From an uncultured Ruminococcus sp. (lineage in GTDB: Bacteria; Bacillota; Clostridia; Oscillospirales; Ruminococcaceae), in contig CAMNMO010000071.1 in the NCBI GenBank assembly GCA_946544695.1, positions 1 through 10,755 of the forward strand: a stretch of DNA of 10,755 nucleotides, written 5' to 3'. Shown here one piece after another: positions 1 through 6,603 of the stretch. A model generated the notes under the pieces. It worked only from the letters and a program-made list of their open reading frames with translations. It was not told the origin of the DNA and did no database searches. A program made the position numbers and the translations under genes. Numbering within the stretch: position 1 is the stretch's first letter; each line of letters starts with the position of its first letter.

Positions 1-977
1 CACTGCTGTTCTCATCGACGCTGTCGGGCATGCTGCTTGCGCTGACCTTCATCTATCAGGCTTACCGCATAGTGGGCAGGGAGATAGAGGAAGAATTTCT
101 GGCGAGGGTGAATACGCAGCTGGAAAAGCTGACGATACACATTCCGAAATACCTTATAGTGGCGGGTATTGTTGTTGCGGGCAGCTGGCTGGTGTCCTTC
201 GTATCGAACCTGATGCGGCACTGGGGATTCAGCTGCACAAGGTGCATGGATATGCTTATGATAAGCAGCGGCAAGGGCACAAAGCGGCGGCATGTGATAA
301 TGCGCAGCAGGATAAACTGCATCGACTATCAGCAGTCGATGTTCATGAAGCTTTTCGGGATATGTTCGGTGCAGGTGCATTGCACGGGCTACGGCAAGCG
401 CAGGCTGGAACTTTCGGCGCTGGTGCCCATAACCACCACAGCTTCCGCTGAAACTTCGGTAAAGCTGCTTATGCCGGGAGTGCCTGCGGTCAAATATGAT
501 GTAAGAACAGGCTGGGCAGATGTGAGAAGGTTCATAACCATACCGATGGTGGTCTGTCTGCTGCCAGGAATATCATATAAGGTGCTGTGCAGTGTGATAC
601 CGAAGTTCGGGATGGTGGTCAGGGCGCTGCCCGACTGGAAGAATGCACTGACAAATCTGGCGGTGATATCAATGCTGCCGCTGGTGTGGATGGTCATAGT
701 CAAATTCAATGCGGCTTTCAATACTGCCGTCGGCTTTGACGGCGGGCACTGTGTGATGTCCTACTGTAAGTTCTACCGTTTTCACAGGGCATCGGTCAGC
801 CTTGACAGGATAAGCAAGATCAAGATAACCCGCAACCCCATGCAGCGCATGAACGGCACCTGCAACCTGTCGGTGTATACCTCGGCGGAAAGTTCAAGCT
901 GCCATACAGTCAAGGGGCTGAATTACGAACGGCTTACGGCTGCAATGGCGAAAACGGGGCTTTATACCGATAACTGA
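1..977 (+). CDS. Bacterial PH-domain (bPH_2/DUF304, YdbT-like) membrane protein, C-terminal part
   Basis: The reading frame is open to the left edge (complete codons from base 3), so the start lies outside the window. Visible are about 324 residues ending at a TGA. Numbering from the Met codon at base 30, membrane segments fall at the visible N-terminus, about 40-62, about 167-190 and about 208-226. Two soluble segments have the bPH_2 (DUF304) pattern: a basic 'RSRINCIDYQQS' strand followed by 'LFGICSVQVHCTGYGKRRLEL' split over residues 92-128, and a second copy near 230-305 with 'SLDRISKIKI' and 'NPMQRMNGTCNLSVY'. Proteins such as B. subtilis YdbT have this repeated TM plus bPH_2 layout and are about 490 residues, so roughly a third is missing here. 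Their biochemical role is not established; YdbS/YdbT have been linked to resistance to antimicrobial peptides. An upstream YdbS-like partner is expected but not visible. I see no clear terminator after the stop. Confidence 0.8.
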   Translation, partial: LLFSSTLSGMLLALTFIYQAYRIVGREIEEEFLARVNTQLEKLTIHIPKYLIVAGIVVAGSWLVSFVSNLMRHWGFSCTRCMDMLMISSGKGTKRRHVIMRSRINCIDYQQSMFMKLFGICSVQVHCTGYGKRRLELSALVPITTTASAETSVKLLMPGVPAVKYDVRTGWADVRRFITIPMVVCLLPGISYKVLCSVIPKFGMVVRALPDWKNALTNLAVISMLPLVWMVIVKFNAAFNTAVGFDGGHCVMSYCKFYRFHRASVSLDRISKIKITRNPMQRMNGTCNLSVYTSAESSSCHTVKGLNYERLTAAMAKTGLYTDN

Positions 978-1054
978 CAGCAGTCCTGAGGTGACCGTAC
1001 AGCGGCTTTGGCGGAGGCAAATGTTAAATTTTCGAGAAAGTCTTTTTGCACCTC

Positions 1055-1083
1055 TTGACAAAACGTTTGCATGATGATATAAT
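1055..1083 (+). promoter_or_regulatory. Consensus sigma-A promoter of tRNA-Pro
   Basis: TTGACA at 1055-1060 and TATAAT at 1078-1083 are separated by exactly 17 bp, a full match to the housekeeping consensus. The predicted transcription start near 1090 is about 27 nt upstream of the mature tRNA-Pro 5' end. Confidence 0.92.
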
Positions 1084-1092
1084 ATTAAAGCT

Positions 1093-1109
1093 GTCCGTAA
1101 GAGACGGAC
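1093..1109 (+). other. Leader hairpin of pre-tRNA-Pro
   Basis: GTCCGT (1093-1098) and ACGGAC (1104-1109) form a perfect 6-bp stem with a 5-nt loop just after the predicted start site and 7 nt before the tRNA. Part of it (CCGTAAGA, 1095-1102) is also an exact 8-nt reverse complement of the trailer directly after the tRNA (TCTTACGG, 1191-1198). The leader can therefore fold locally or pair with the trailer. A role in RNase P or 3' processing is inference. Confidence 0.6.
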
Positions 1110-1116
1110 GGCAAAA

Positions 1117-1190
1117 CGAGACGTAACTCAGCTTGGTAGAGTGCTTGCTTTGGGAGCAAGATGCCGCAGGTTCGAATCCTGTCGTCTCGA
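1117..1190 (+). tRNA. trnP: tRNA-Pro (anticodon UGG)
   Basis: The acceptor stem CGAGACG (1117-1123) pairs fully with CGTCTCG (1183-1189), with A1190 as discriminator. The anticodon stem CTTGC/GCAAG encloses the loop TTTGGGA, giving anticodon TGG. The T arm has the standard TTCGAAT loop with one G-U pair in its stem. No CCA is encoded (TCT follows), unlike the two tRNAs downstream, so CCA must be added by tRNA nucleotidyltransferase. The gene is a single-tRNA unit under its own promoter; no obvious terminator follows, so some read-through into the Thr-Tyr unit is possible. Confidence 0.97.
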
Positions 1191-1267
1191 TCTTACGGTG
1201 TTTTCCTGTGTAGATGTTTTCGGTAAAAACCTAAATGTGAACAAATCGAAAACATTAAAAAAACCAC

Positions 1268-1296
1268 TTGACATCTGAGGAAAGTTGTGGTATAAT
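1268..1296 (+). promoter_or_regulatory. Consensus sigma-A promoter of the tRNA-Thr/tRNA-Tyr unit
   Basis: TTGACA at 1268-1273 and TATAAT at 1291-1296 have a 17-bp spacer, again a perfect consensus. The predicted start is near 1303, about 51 nt upstream of tRNA-Thr. Confidence 0.92.
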
Positions 1297-1302
1297 AATT
1301 AA

Positions 1303-1320
1303 GTCGTCAGGAGAGATGAC
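1303..1320 (+). other. Leader hairpin at the start of the Thr-Tyr tRNA transcript
   Basis: GTCGTC (1303-1308) pairs with GATGAC (1315-1320), 6 bp with one G-U, around a 6-nt loop. It begins at the predicted first transcribed base. It resembles the leader hairpin of tRNA-Pro in size and position, both starting with GTC. Protection of the 5' end or a processing role is inference. Confidence 0.55.
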
Positions 1321-1353
1321 AAAAACACATCGGAATAACCGCTAAGTAAATTA

Positions 1354-1429
1354 GCTGGTGTAGCACAGTTGGTAGTGCAGCTGATTTGTAATCAGCAGGT
1401 CGGGGGTTCGAGTCCGTCCACCAGCTCCA
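1354..1429 (+). tRNA. trnT: tRNA-Thr (anticodon UGU)
   Basis: The acceptor GCTGGTG (1354-1360) pairs with CACCAGC (1419-1425), followed by T1426 and an encoded CCA (1427-1429). The D stem is GCAC/GTGC. The anticodon stem GCTGA/TCAGC encloses TTTGTAA, giving anticodon TGT. The T stem GGGGG/CCGTC (1402-1406 and 1414-1418) carries one G-G mismatch (1404/1416) and one G-U. I judge it tolerable because everything else is canonical. Confidence 0.97.
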
Positions 1430-1431
1430 GC

Positions 1432-1461
1432 TATTCATTCGGGAAATATTCCGGGTGAATA
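1432..1461 (+). other. Hairpin in the spacer between tRNA-Thr and tRNA-Tyr
   Basis: Bases 1432-1442 pair with 1451-1461 (11 bp, two G-U) around an 8-nt loop. The stem fills nearly all of the 35-nt spacer between the CCA of tRNA-Thr and the first base of tRNA-Tyr. A stem here could guide nucleases that cut the dicistronic precursor; that role is inferred from position only. There is no T-run, so it is not a terminator. Confidence 0.6.
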
Positions 1462-1464
1462 TAT

Positions 1465-1549
1465 GGGAGAATTCCCGAGCGGCCAAAGGGGGCAGACTGT
1501 AAATCTGTTGCTTCTAGCTTCGATGGTTCGAATCCATCTTCTCCCACCA
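1465..1549 (+). tRNA. trnY: tRNA-Tyr (anticodon GUA)
   Basis: A class II tRNA with a long variable arm. The acceptor GGGAGAA (1465-1471) pairs with TTCTCCC (1539-1545), then discriminator A1546 and encoded CCA (1547-1549). The anticodon stem GCAGA/TCTGT encloses CTGTAAA, giving anticodon GTA. The T loop is TTCGAAT with stem GATGG/CCATC. It is the second and last gene of the unit that begins with tRNA-Thr, and a terminator starts right after the CCA. Confidence 0.97.
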
Positions 1550-1582
1550 AAAGCTCTTCAGTTTATGCTGAGGAGCTTTTTT
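1550..1582 (+). terminator. Rho-independent terminator of the Thr-Tyr tRNA unit
   Basis: AAGCTCTTCAG (1551-1561) pairs with CTGAGGAGCTT (1568-1578), 11 bp with one G-U, around TTTATG. The T-run is 1577-1582. It begins directly at the tRNA-Tyr 3' end. Confidence 0.93.
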
Positions 1583-1593
1583 ATTAAAAGTTA

Positions 1594-1624
1594 AGCCCCG
1601 AAACTCTGCGTTTCGGGGCTTTTT
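1594..1624 (+). terminator. Second terminator, between convergent units
   Basis: AGCCCCGAAA (1594-1603) and TTTCGGGGCT (1611-1620) form a perfect 10-bp stem with a 7-nt loop, followed by TTTTT (1620-1624). On the other strand the stem is followed by a T-rich but interrupted stretch, so it may also stop the leftward TetR/DUF998 transcript, whose stop codon is about 35 nt away. Confidence 0.88.
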
Positions 1625-1655
1625 CAGCTTATAGATCTAAAAGACCGCAGCACCA

Positions 1656-2306
1656 TCAGTCTGCTTGGATATGTGCTTTCCCGAATTCGGTGAACAGGTA
1701 TATGCCAAGCACGGCGTTGAATCCCACTGCCGAAAACAGGTTGAAACGTTCCATCAAGCCGAAGTATGCCTGCGGTAACACGGCGCTTCCCACCGAACCT
1801 ATGAACATCATGGCAAGTGCTGCTGCCGCCCATACGCCCAGACTGCGTATGCCCGACTTTTTAAAGCCTGAAATGATAAGCATGGTCAGTGATACTATCG
1901 AAAGCAGCACCACAGGTACAGTTATCACTATATGCATGATCTCCTGAAAGCTTTCGATCTTTTTGCCGCTGTTATCCAGCGGGAACATGGTGTAGCCCAC
2001 ATGCGATATCCAGTTCATTACAGTAAACAGGTATATACCCAGCCTGAAAAGCTTTGTGCCTGTTTTGTTCCCTGATACATACACGGCAGCACAAGTCACA
2101 CAGACCACGCTGCACACATTATAAAACGCAGCCAGCTGCTGCCATAGTATACGTGAGGGTGCATCTGATGCTGAAAGGTCGCTGACTGCCTGAGAAAGCC
2201 AGTCATAGCCGTGATAGGCGAGGGGCGAGAACACCACTGCCGCAGTATAGGATAAAAGTGAGATGACACCCGTCAGCCCCAGTATGTTTATAAGTTTTTT
2301 ATTCAT
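1656..2306 (-). CDS. DUF998-type six-helix membrane protein
   Basis: 216 residues with six hydrophobic segments at about 6-30, 56-77, 86-110, 124-147, 154-178 and 187-207. The motif 'YDWLSQAVSDLSA' after helix 1 and 'MFPLDNSG' after helix 3 match the DUF998 (PF06197) pattern, a family of bacterial inner-membrane proteins without known activity. The start Met overlaps the end of the upstream tetR by 8 bases, and a GGAGGT ribosome binding site (2315-2320) lies inside tetR with 8 nt to the ATG, so the two are very likely translationally coupled. The natural reading is that the TetR protein controls this membrane protein in response to some compound; which compound, and whether the protein transports it, cannot be seen. 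Confidence 0.82.
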   Translation of the reverse strand: MNKKLINILGLTGVISLLSYTAAVVFSPLAYHGYDWLSQAVSDLSASDAPSRILWQQLAAFYNVCSVVCVTCAAVYVSGNKTGTKLFRLGIYLFTVMNWISHVGYTMFPLDNSGKKIESFQEIMHIVITVPVVLLSIVSLTMLIISGFKKSGIRSLGVWAAAALAMMFIGSVGSAVLPQAYFGLMERFNLFSAVGFNAVLGIYLFTEFGKAHIQAD

Positions 2307-2910
2307 CGTTCCTGACCTCCGTATGTCTGCAAAACCATTTTACATAAGCCTTCATTTCTTCGGATATCCCTGCCGTGCCGCCGCTGCCTGCTGTGGCGGC
2401 ATCAAGCTGCTTGTCTATGAGTGAGTGCACGGTCATGGCGTAGGAAAGTGCTGCTGTGTCAACATCATCGTTCTTCATCTTGCCGTGCACGACCAGTGCG
2501 TAGAAAAGCGAACGGGTGCTGCTTATCATGCGTTCCGTTTCTTCAAGCATCAGCTGTGCTGCTGCGGGGGAAGTGCTTCTCTCGGAATACAGCACCCTGA
2601 AAAATGCCAGCATGTCCTTATCTGCCAGAAATGCTGTGTAGCCGCCCAGACAGATCATCAGTATCTCCTCAAGACTTCTGTTTTCAAAAAGGGTAGTGAA
2701 GTCGGCAGGCGCACCGCTGCTTTGCTTTGCCTTTTCACGCAGCAGTTCATACATGGCGTCCACTATCTCGTCCTTTGAAGCGAAGTGGTTGTACAGCGAC
2801 GGCTTTTTTATGCCCACCCTGTCTGCTATCTGTGAAAGCGAAACTGCTTTCAGCCCGTATTCAGAGGCGAGTTCAAGCGTGGCATAGATTATCTCTTCTT
2901 TTCGTGTCAT
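2299..2910 (-). CDS. TetR/AcrR-family transcriptional repressor
   Basis: 203 residues, usual length for the family. Residues 1-47 are the TetR_N DNA-binding domain: 'EEIIYATLELASEYGLKAVS' leads to the helix-turn-helix 'LSQIADRVGIKKPSLYNHF' (about 25-43) and 'SKDEIVDAM'. The C-terminal about 150 residues are all-helical and diverged, as expected for the ligand-binding and dimer part. The start is supported by AAGGAG at 2918-2923, 7 nt from the ATG. It is the first gene of a two-gene leftward operon with the DUF998 protein. Its promoter contains a palindrome between -35 and -10 that is the obvious site for autorepression. The ligand is unknown. Confidence 0.93.
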   Translation of the reverse strand: MTRKEEIIYATLELASEYGLKAVSLSQIADRVGIKKPSLYNHFASKDEIVDAMYELLREKAKQSSGAPADFTTLFENRSLEEILMICLGGYTAFLADKDMLAFFRVLYSERSTSPAAAQLMLEETERMISSTRSLFYALVVHGKMKNDDVDTAALSYAMTVHSLIDKQLDAATAGSGGTAGISEEMKAYVKWFCRHTEVRNDE

Positions 2911-2946
2911 GGTATCGCTCCTTAATGATACTTATCTTTGTTAGCT

Positions 2947-2975
2947 ATTATACTACCAATCGGTAGTTTTGTCAA
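2947..2975 (-). promoter_or_regulatory. Consensus sigma-A promoter of the tetR-DUF998 operon
   Basis: On the minus strand TTGACA (2975-2970) and TATAAT (2952-2947) have a 17-bp spacer. The predicted start near 2940 leaves a leader of about 30 nt before the tetR ATG. Confidence 0.92.
2952..2967. promoter_or_regulatory. Palindromic operator inside the tetR promoter spacer
   Basis: ACTACC (2952-2957) and GGTAGT (2962-2967) form a 6-bp inverted repeat around a 4-bp centre. The site fills the space between -35 and -10, so a bound TetR dimer would block RNA polymerase directly. The 16-bp size fits TetR-family operators. Assignment to the adjacent TetR protein is inference. Confidence 0.8.
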
Positions 2976-3015
2976 GTCCGTTTTTTCGCATTTAGAACAT
3001 CTCGCATTGATTCAG

Positions 3016-3057
3016 TTGAAAATGTATAAATAAGCAAAGTTAAATGTTTGAAAATGT
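3016..3057. repeat. Direct repeat TTGAAAATGT upstream of the dockerin gene
   Basis: TTGAAAATGT occurs at 3016-3025 and 3048-3057, 32 bp apart (about three helical turns), the second copy ending directly before the -35 box. In AT-rich DNA this may be chance; a regulator site upstream of the promoter is possible. Confidence 0.35.
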
Positions 3058-3058
3058 G

Positions 3059-3087
3059 TTGACATTCACTGAATATAGTGTTATAAT
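3059..3087 (+). promoter_or_regulatory. Consensus sigma-A promoter of the dockerin/BIG2 gene
   Basis: TTGACA (3059-3064) and TATAAT (3082-3087) with a 17-bp spacer. The predicted start near 3094 gives a leader of about 58 nt. The spacer holds a small inverted repeat, CACT (3067-3070) and AGTG (3077-3080), placed like the TetR operator of the divergent promoter; with 4-bp arms it is only a weak operator candidate. The two divergent -35 boxes are 83 bp apart. Confidence 0.9.
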
Positions 3088-3151
3088 CTTTTTACATAGA
3101 TATGGTGGGATAAACCTTGTCTTAGAATATATTTAACAGGGGGTATATAAT

Positions 3152-6100
3152 ATGAAAAAAGTGCTTGGTGCATTGTGTGCACTGACGATGGCGCTGACTT
3201 CTGCGCTTGGCGGTGCAGGCGGCATTGCGGCACAGGCTTACAGCGATCCTGTGCCTGTCAGCGACAATTACTCTTCTCTTTTCCCGAGAACGAGAATGGC
3301 TGTTACTAAGGACGGCTACATGAGGGTATCGTTTGACGGCGAAAAGGTGTGTGTTGAGAATTACGACAAGGAACTGAACTTCATTGACGGCAGGACGATA
3401 GAACTTGAACTGCCGAAGTGGGGCGGATTTTTTGCGGGCTTTGATGCCTATTACCTCGCAGAAGGACAGAATAACAGCGATGAGACAGACACCACAGAAG
3501 TCATAAGGATAATAAAGTATGACAAGGAGTGGAACAGGATAGGTGCGGCAAGTGTCAACTGTGAAACAGGCTGCGAGGTAAGGTATCCTTTCGACCTGGG
3601 CGGTGCGGAGATGACAGAGTACCGCAACACACTGTATCTGTCAACGGGACATGAGGGTTTTGTGGACCAAAGCTTAGGTCAGGGGCATCAGGGACTGCTG
3701 TTTATCGGCGTGGAGGAGGATACCATGACCCCACGCATAGTAGATGAGGATTTCTGGCATTCCTTCGTGCAGTTCATCGAGATAGACGGCAGCGACCTTT
3801 ATATGGAACAGCAGAGTGAGGGTTCAAGGTGCACGATGGTATCAAGATACGATCAGGGCGACCTTCACAGCGAGGAGACACAATGGGGATTCAGCCGTGG
3901 CGAGGAAAACGCTGTCGTGCTGGAATACGGCGGCGACCGTACTTCGGTGTGGTCGATACCCTGCTATGCTTCGGTGGACGGACTTGCAGTTGGCACGGAT
4001 AATGTGCTGTGTCTCGGAGAATCCATAGACCAGTCGCTTTATGATTCGGATCAGTCTGTGCCCTACAACATATACCTCACCGTCACCCCAAAGAGTGACT
4101 TCACAACAGCTGCATCAAGGCTGGTATGGCTGACTGATACAGATGTGGGGACTTCGTATGATGATCTGAAGATAACAAAGATAGATGACGAACGCTTCAT
4201 GGTATCGTGGACTGTATCCAATTACGACATCAGCGATCAATCTGCGGATCCGATAGATTATGAGGCGCTGAGGGAAGAGGAAAAGAAGAAGTTCTATGAA
4301 GAACTGGCTGCAAACGACAGTTACGATCCCCTGGCATCAAATACCCTGCATTATGTTTTCATTGACCAGGACGGCAATAAGCTGAGCGAGGAAAAGACAC
4401 TGAATATCTCGGCGTCTGACTGTCAGCCGATAGTTGACGGTGACAAGGTGGTGTACAGCGCATCGACTTCAGGCACTGTCGATATCTATATGATAGATGT
4501 AAACAGCGGCGAACTGACAAAAAAGGTGTATAATATCGCAGGCGAAGGCATTCGCTGGGATATGGACAGCAATGGCACACTGCATATAAACGGCGAAGGC
4601 AAGCTGGGCTATGACAAAGATGAGGACGGCTATGCAAGAGAGGTAAACTTCGGCGCAGCAGGAGAGTTCGCTAAAAAGATCGAGATCGGCAGCGGCATTG
4701 ACGCAATTGGCGATCAGGTATTCAATGGTATGGAAAATGTTGAAGAAGTATGGATAGGCAAAGATGTAAAGACCATAGGCAGCGGTGTGCTGTTAAGATC
4801 GGGAAATGAGCAGATGAAAGTCTACATACCCGGCACAGTTGAGAGCATAGGTGATGACTTTGCTGTTACAGGCTGGCTCTATACCAATTGGGAAGATGAT
4901 ACGACAGTGCCCTATTCAAATGCTGTCATATACACGCCCGAAGGATCTGCTGCTGACAAGTATGCGCAGGAGCATGATATCGCAGTTGAGTATGTGACTG
5001 ATGAACTTTGGGAGGAAGAAACACCCGAAACTCCCGAGACCCCCGAAATGAAAGCGCCCCCCGTGCCTGTGACAAAGGGCGATGTGAACGGGGACGGCAG
5101 TATAACGGTCACTGATATCACAATGGCAGCGGCGCAGGTAAAGGGCGTAAAGTCGCTGGCAGAAGATGAAAACAGCCGTGCTGATGTCAACGATGACGAA
5201 GAAATCAACGTTACCGATATATCCAAGATAGCAGCACACGTAAAGGGACTGCTCTCGCTTCCTGTTGACAAGACCCCCGATACACTTACGATAGTGGCTG
5301 ATGTAAGCACCTCCGATGAGGATACTACCGCAGACGAGGACACCACAGCTGATGAGACTTCCACCGACACTGAGACGACAGCGCAGGAAACTCAGCAGTC
5401 AGAGGTGACCGATCTGACGCTTGATATCGGGCAAAGCGTAACGCTGAACACAGTTGTCACACCCGCAGATGCAGTTCATCTTGTGAACTGGTACAGCAGC
5501 GACTCCGATGTTGTGGTGGTCGATGAAAACGGCAATATAAATGCAGTCGGTGCGGGCGAAGCGACCGTGACGGCAGTGGCGGCAGGCGGACTGAAAAAGT
5601 CTGTTGTGATAAAAGTTGAGGAACCTGTTTACGAAAGCACGGCAGAAAGCATAGATGTATCTTCCATGCCCGACGTCATAGAACTGTCTGACAGGGGAAG
5701 GTTCACAGTAAATGTTCTTCCCGAAGGCACGGATGCAGTGCTTGAATGGTCAAGCAGCAACGAGGAGATAGTACGTGTCAACGATATAGGTCAGTATGAA
5801 GCTATGGGACTTGGCGATGCAGTAATAACCATATCTGTCGGCGGGGTCGCATTAGCTGAAAAGACTGTAACTGTTCAGCCGCCCGCTGCAAGGAGCGTGA
5901 CACTGGATACTACCGTATACAATCTGAACAGCGGCGATTCCTTGATGCTTAGTGCAGAGGTATCACCAAGCGTGGCAGCATCAACGCTTACATGGACATC
6001 GAGCAATGAAGAAGTTGCGACGGTTTCCGACGGCATGGTAACATGCGTGGGCAAGGGTCTTGCGATAATCACTGCAACGGCAGACTCAGGTGTTTCTGCA

Positions 6101-6427
6101 AGCTGCAGGGTGAACGTTGACAGAACAGAACCCACATATATATTCTCCCATACGAATTTCTTTAACCTCTATATGGATAAGCCCGAAGGCGTTGAGGTGG
6201 AGTATGAACTCTATCCCTATTACTGTGATGACACCACAGTTGAGTTCACGGTAGATGATGAGTCCATCGCTGAATTCAAGGACGGCAAGGTCATACCTAA
6301 GAGCACAGGTGAGACTATACTGCGCTGCAAGACTGTCAGCAATGTGGAATACTGGTGGTATATATCCGTTTATGAGAAAGAAGAAGTACCGCTGACAGAC
6401 GGCGAAGACACAGTAATGACCGAATAA
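3152..6427 (+). CDS. Secreted dockerin protein with propeller-like, LRR_5 and BIG2 domains
   Basis: 1091 residues. The start is set by AGGGGG at 3138-3143. Residues 1-29 are a Sec signal peptide (MKK, hydrophobic core, AQA-Y cleavage site). Residues about 30-450 are rich in repeated beta strands and contain 'EVIRIIKYDKEWNRIG' (about 116-131) and a later 'HQGLLFIG', a pattern I associate with beta-propeller-like regions of clostridial extracellular proteins; no catalytic site is recognisable. Residues about 500-615 are a BspA-like LRR_5 segment ('AIGDQVFNGMENVEEVWIG'). After a PETPETPE linker comes a type I dockerin (643-703) with calcium loops D644-V-N-G-D-G...D655 and D678-V-N-D-D-E...D689. 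An acidic Thr-rich linker (704-750) follows, then BIG2 domains at about 751-822, 824-908 and 910-990 and a diverged BIG2-like end. The dockerin should tether the protein to a cohesin on a cellulosome or the cell surface. Its internal position is unusual, as dockerins are mostly terminal. A structural or binding role is more likely than catalysis. Confidence 0.88.
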   Translation: MKKVLGALCALTMALTSALGGAGGIAAQAYSDPVPVSDNYSSLFPRTRMAVTKDGYMRVSFDGEKVCVENYDKELNFIDGRTIELELPKWGGFFAGFDAYYLAEGQNNSDETDTTEVIRIIKYDKEWNRIGAASVNCETGCEVRYPFDLGGAEMTEYRNTLYLSTGHEGFVDQSLGQGHQGLLFIGVEEDTMTPRIVDEDFWHSFVQFIEIDGSDLYMEQQSEGSRCTMVSRYDQGDLHSEETQWGFSRGEENAVVLEYGGDRTSVWSIPCYASVDGLAVGTDNVLCLGESIDQSLYDSDQSVPYNIYLTVTPKSDFTTAASRLVWLTDTDVGTSYDDLKITKIDDERFMVSWTVSNYDISDQSADPIDYEALREEEKKKFYEELAANDSYDPLASNTLHYVFIDQDGNKLSEEKTLNISASDCQPIVDGDKVVYSASTSGTVDIYMIDVNSGELTKKVYNIAGEGIRWDMDSNGTLHINGEGKLGYDKDEDGYAREVNFGAAGEFAKKIEIGSGIDAIGDQVFNGMENVEEVWIGKDVKTIGSGVLLRSGNEQMKVYIPGTVESIGDDFAVTGWLYTNWEDDTTVPYSNAVIYTPEGSAADKYAQEHDIAVEYVTDELWEEETPETPETPEMKAPPVPVTKGDVNGDGSITVTDITMAAAQVKGVKSLAEDENSRADVNDDEEINVTDISKIAAHVKGLLSLPVDKTPDTLTIVADVSTSDEDTTADEDTTADETSTDTETTAQETQQSEVTDLTLDIGQSVTLNTVVTPADAVHLVNWYSSDSDVVVVDENGNINAVGAGEATVTAVAAGGLKKSVVIKVEEPVYESTAESIDVSSMPDVIELSDRGRFTVNVLPEGTDAVLEWSSSNEEIVRVNDIGQYEAMGLGDAVITISVGGVALAEKTVTVQPPAARSVTLDTTVYNLNSGDSLMLSAEVSPSVAASTLTWTSSNEEVATVSDGMVTCVGKGLAIITATADSGVSASCRVNVDRTEPTYIFSHTNFFNLYMDKPEGVEVEYELYPYYCDDTTVEFTVDDESIAEFKDGKVIPKSTGETILRCKTVSNVEYWWYISVYEKEEVPLTDGEDTVMTE
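5315..5359 (+). repeat. Short acidic DEDTTA repeat in the dockerin-BIG2 linker
   Basis: Residues 722-736 read as two copies of DEDTTA plus a partial third (DET). The copies differ mainly at third codon positions (GAT/GAC, ACT/ACC, GCA/GCT), so the protein repeat is kept while the DNA has drifted. It fits a flexible, possibly glycosylated linker. Confidence 0.6.
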
Positions 6428-6435
6428 TATCGGAT

Positions 6436-6466
6436 ACAGCACTCATGAAAATGGGTGCTGTTTTTT
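6436..6466 (+). terminator. Rho-independent terminator of the dockerin/BIG2 gene
   Basis: ACAGCACTCA (6436-6445) pairs with TGGGTGCTGT (6452-6461), 10 bp with one G-U, loop TGAAAA, then TTTTTT (6461-6466). It starts 8 nt after the stop codon, so the gene is monocistronic. Confidence 0.93.
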
Positions 6467-6548
6467 GTGATATGGTACCGCCGAAACGATATTATACAGG
6501 TATCTGAAACAGCTGCATCATCGTTGTCGGGCGGGTTATTTGCACAAA

Positions 6549-6566
6549 TGTGAGAAAAATCTCACA
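6549..6566. promoter_or_regulatory. Operator 1 of the aldo/keto reductase-tetR operon
   Basis: TGTGAGA (6549-6555) and TCTCACA (6560-6566) form a perfect 7-bp inverted repeat around AAAA, ending 5 bp before the -35 box. It is identical to operator 2 except for one base of the 4-bp centre. Confidence 0.85.
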
Positions 6567-6571
6567 AACTA

Positions 6572-6600
6572 TTGACAAGGGCAGAGAAGTGTAATATAAT
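6572..6600 (+). promoter_or_regulatory. Consensus sigma-A promoter of the aldo/keto reductase-tetR operon
   Basis: TTGACA (6572-6577) and TATAAT (6595-6600) with a 17-bp spacer. The predicted start near 6607 lies inside operator 2. The promoter is bracketed by the two operators, as expected for a strong promoter kept off by a repressor. Confidence 0.93.
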
Positions 6601-6603
6601 AAA

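Noticed and set aside
12..721. Overlapping minus-strand open frames opposite the PH-domain gene
   Set aside because: Low-complexity translations without recognisable motifs; the plus-strand frame has clear membrane and bPH_2 patterns.
1214..1255. Terminator for tRNA-Pro formed by ATGTTTTCG and CGAAAACAT
   Set aside because: The arms are exact complements but AT-rich, the loop is 24 nt and no T-run follows on the plus strand.
1201..1460. Possible T-box or other riboswitch in the tRNA region
   Set aside because: No T-box sequence or recognisable aptamer; the structures are explained by tRNAs and short hairpins.
4912..5370. Minus-strand open frame of 152 codons rich in Ser and Val
   Set aside because: It mirrors the acidic Thr/Asp linker and dockerin of the plus-strand gene, has no domain pattern and no ribosome binding site that I can see.
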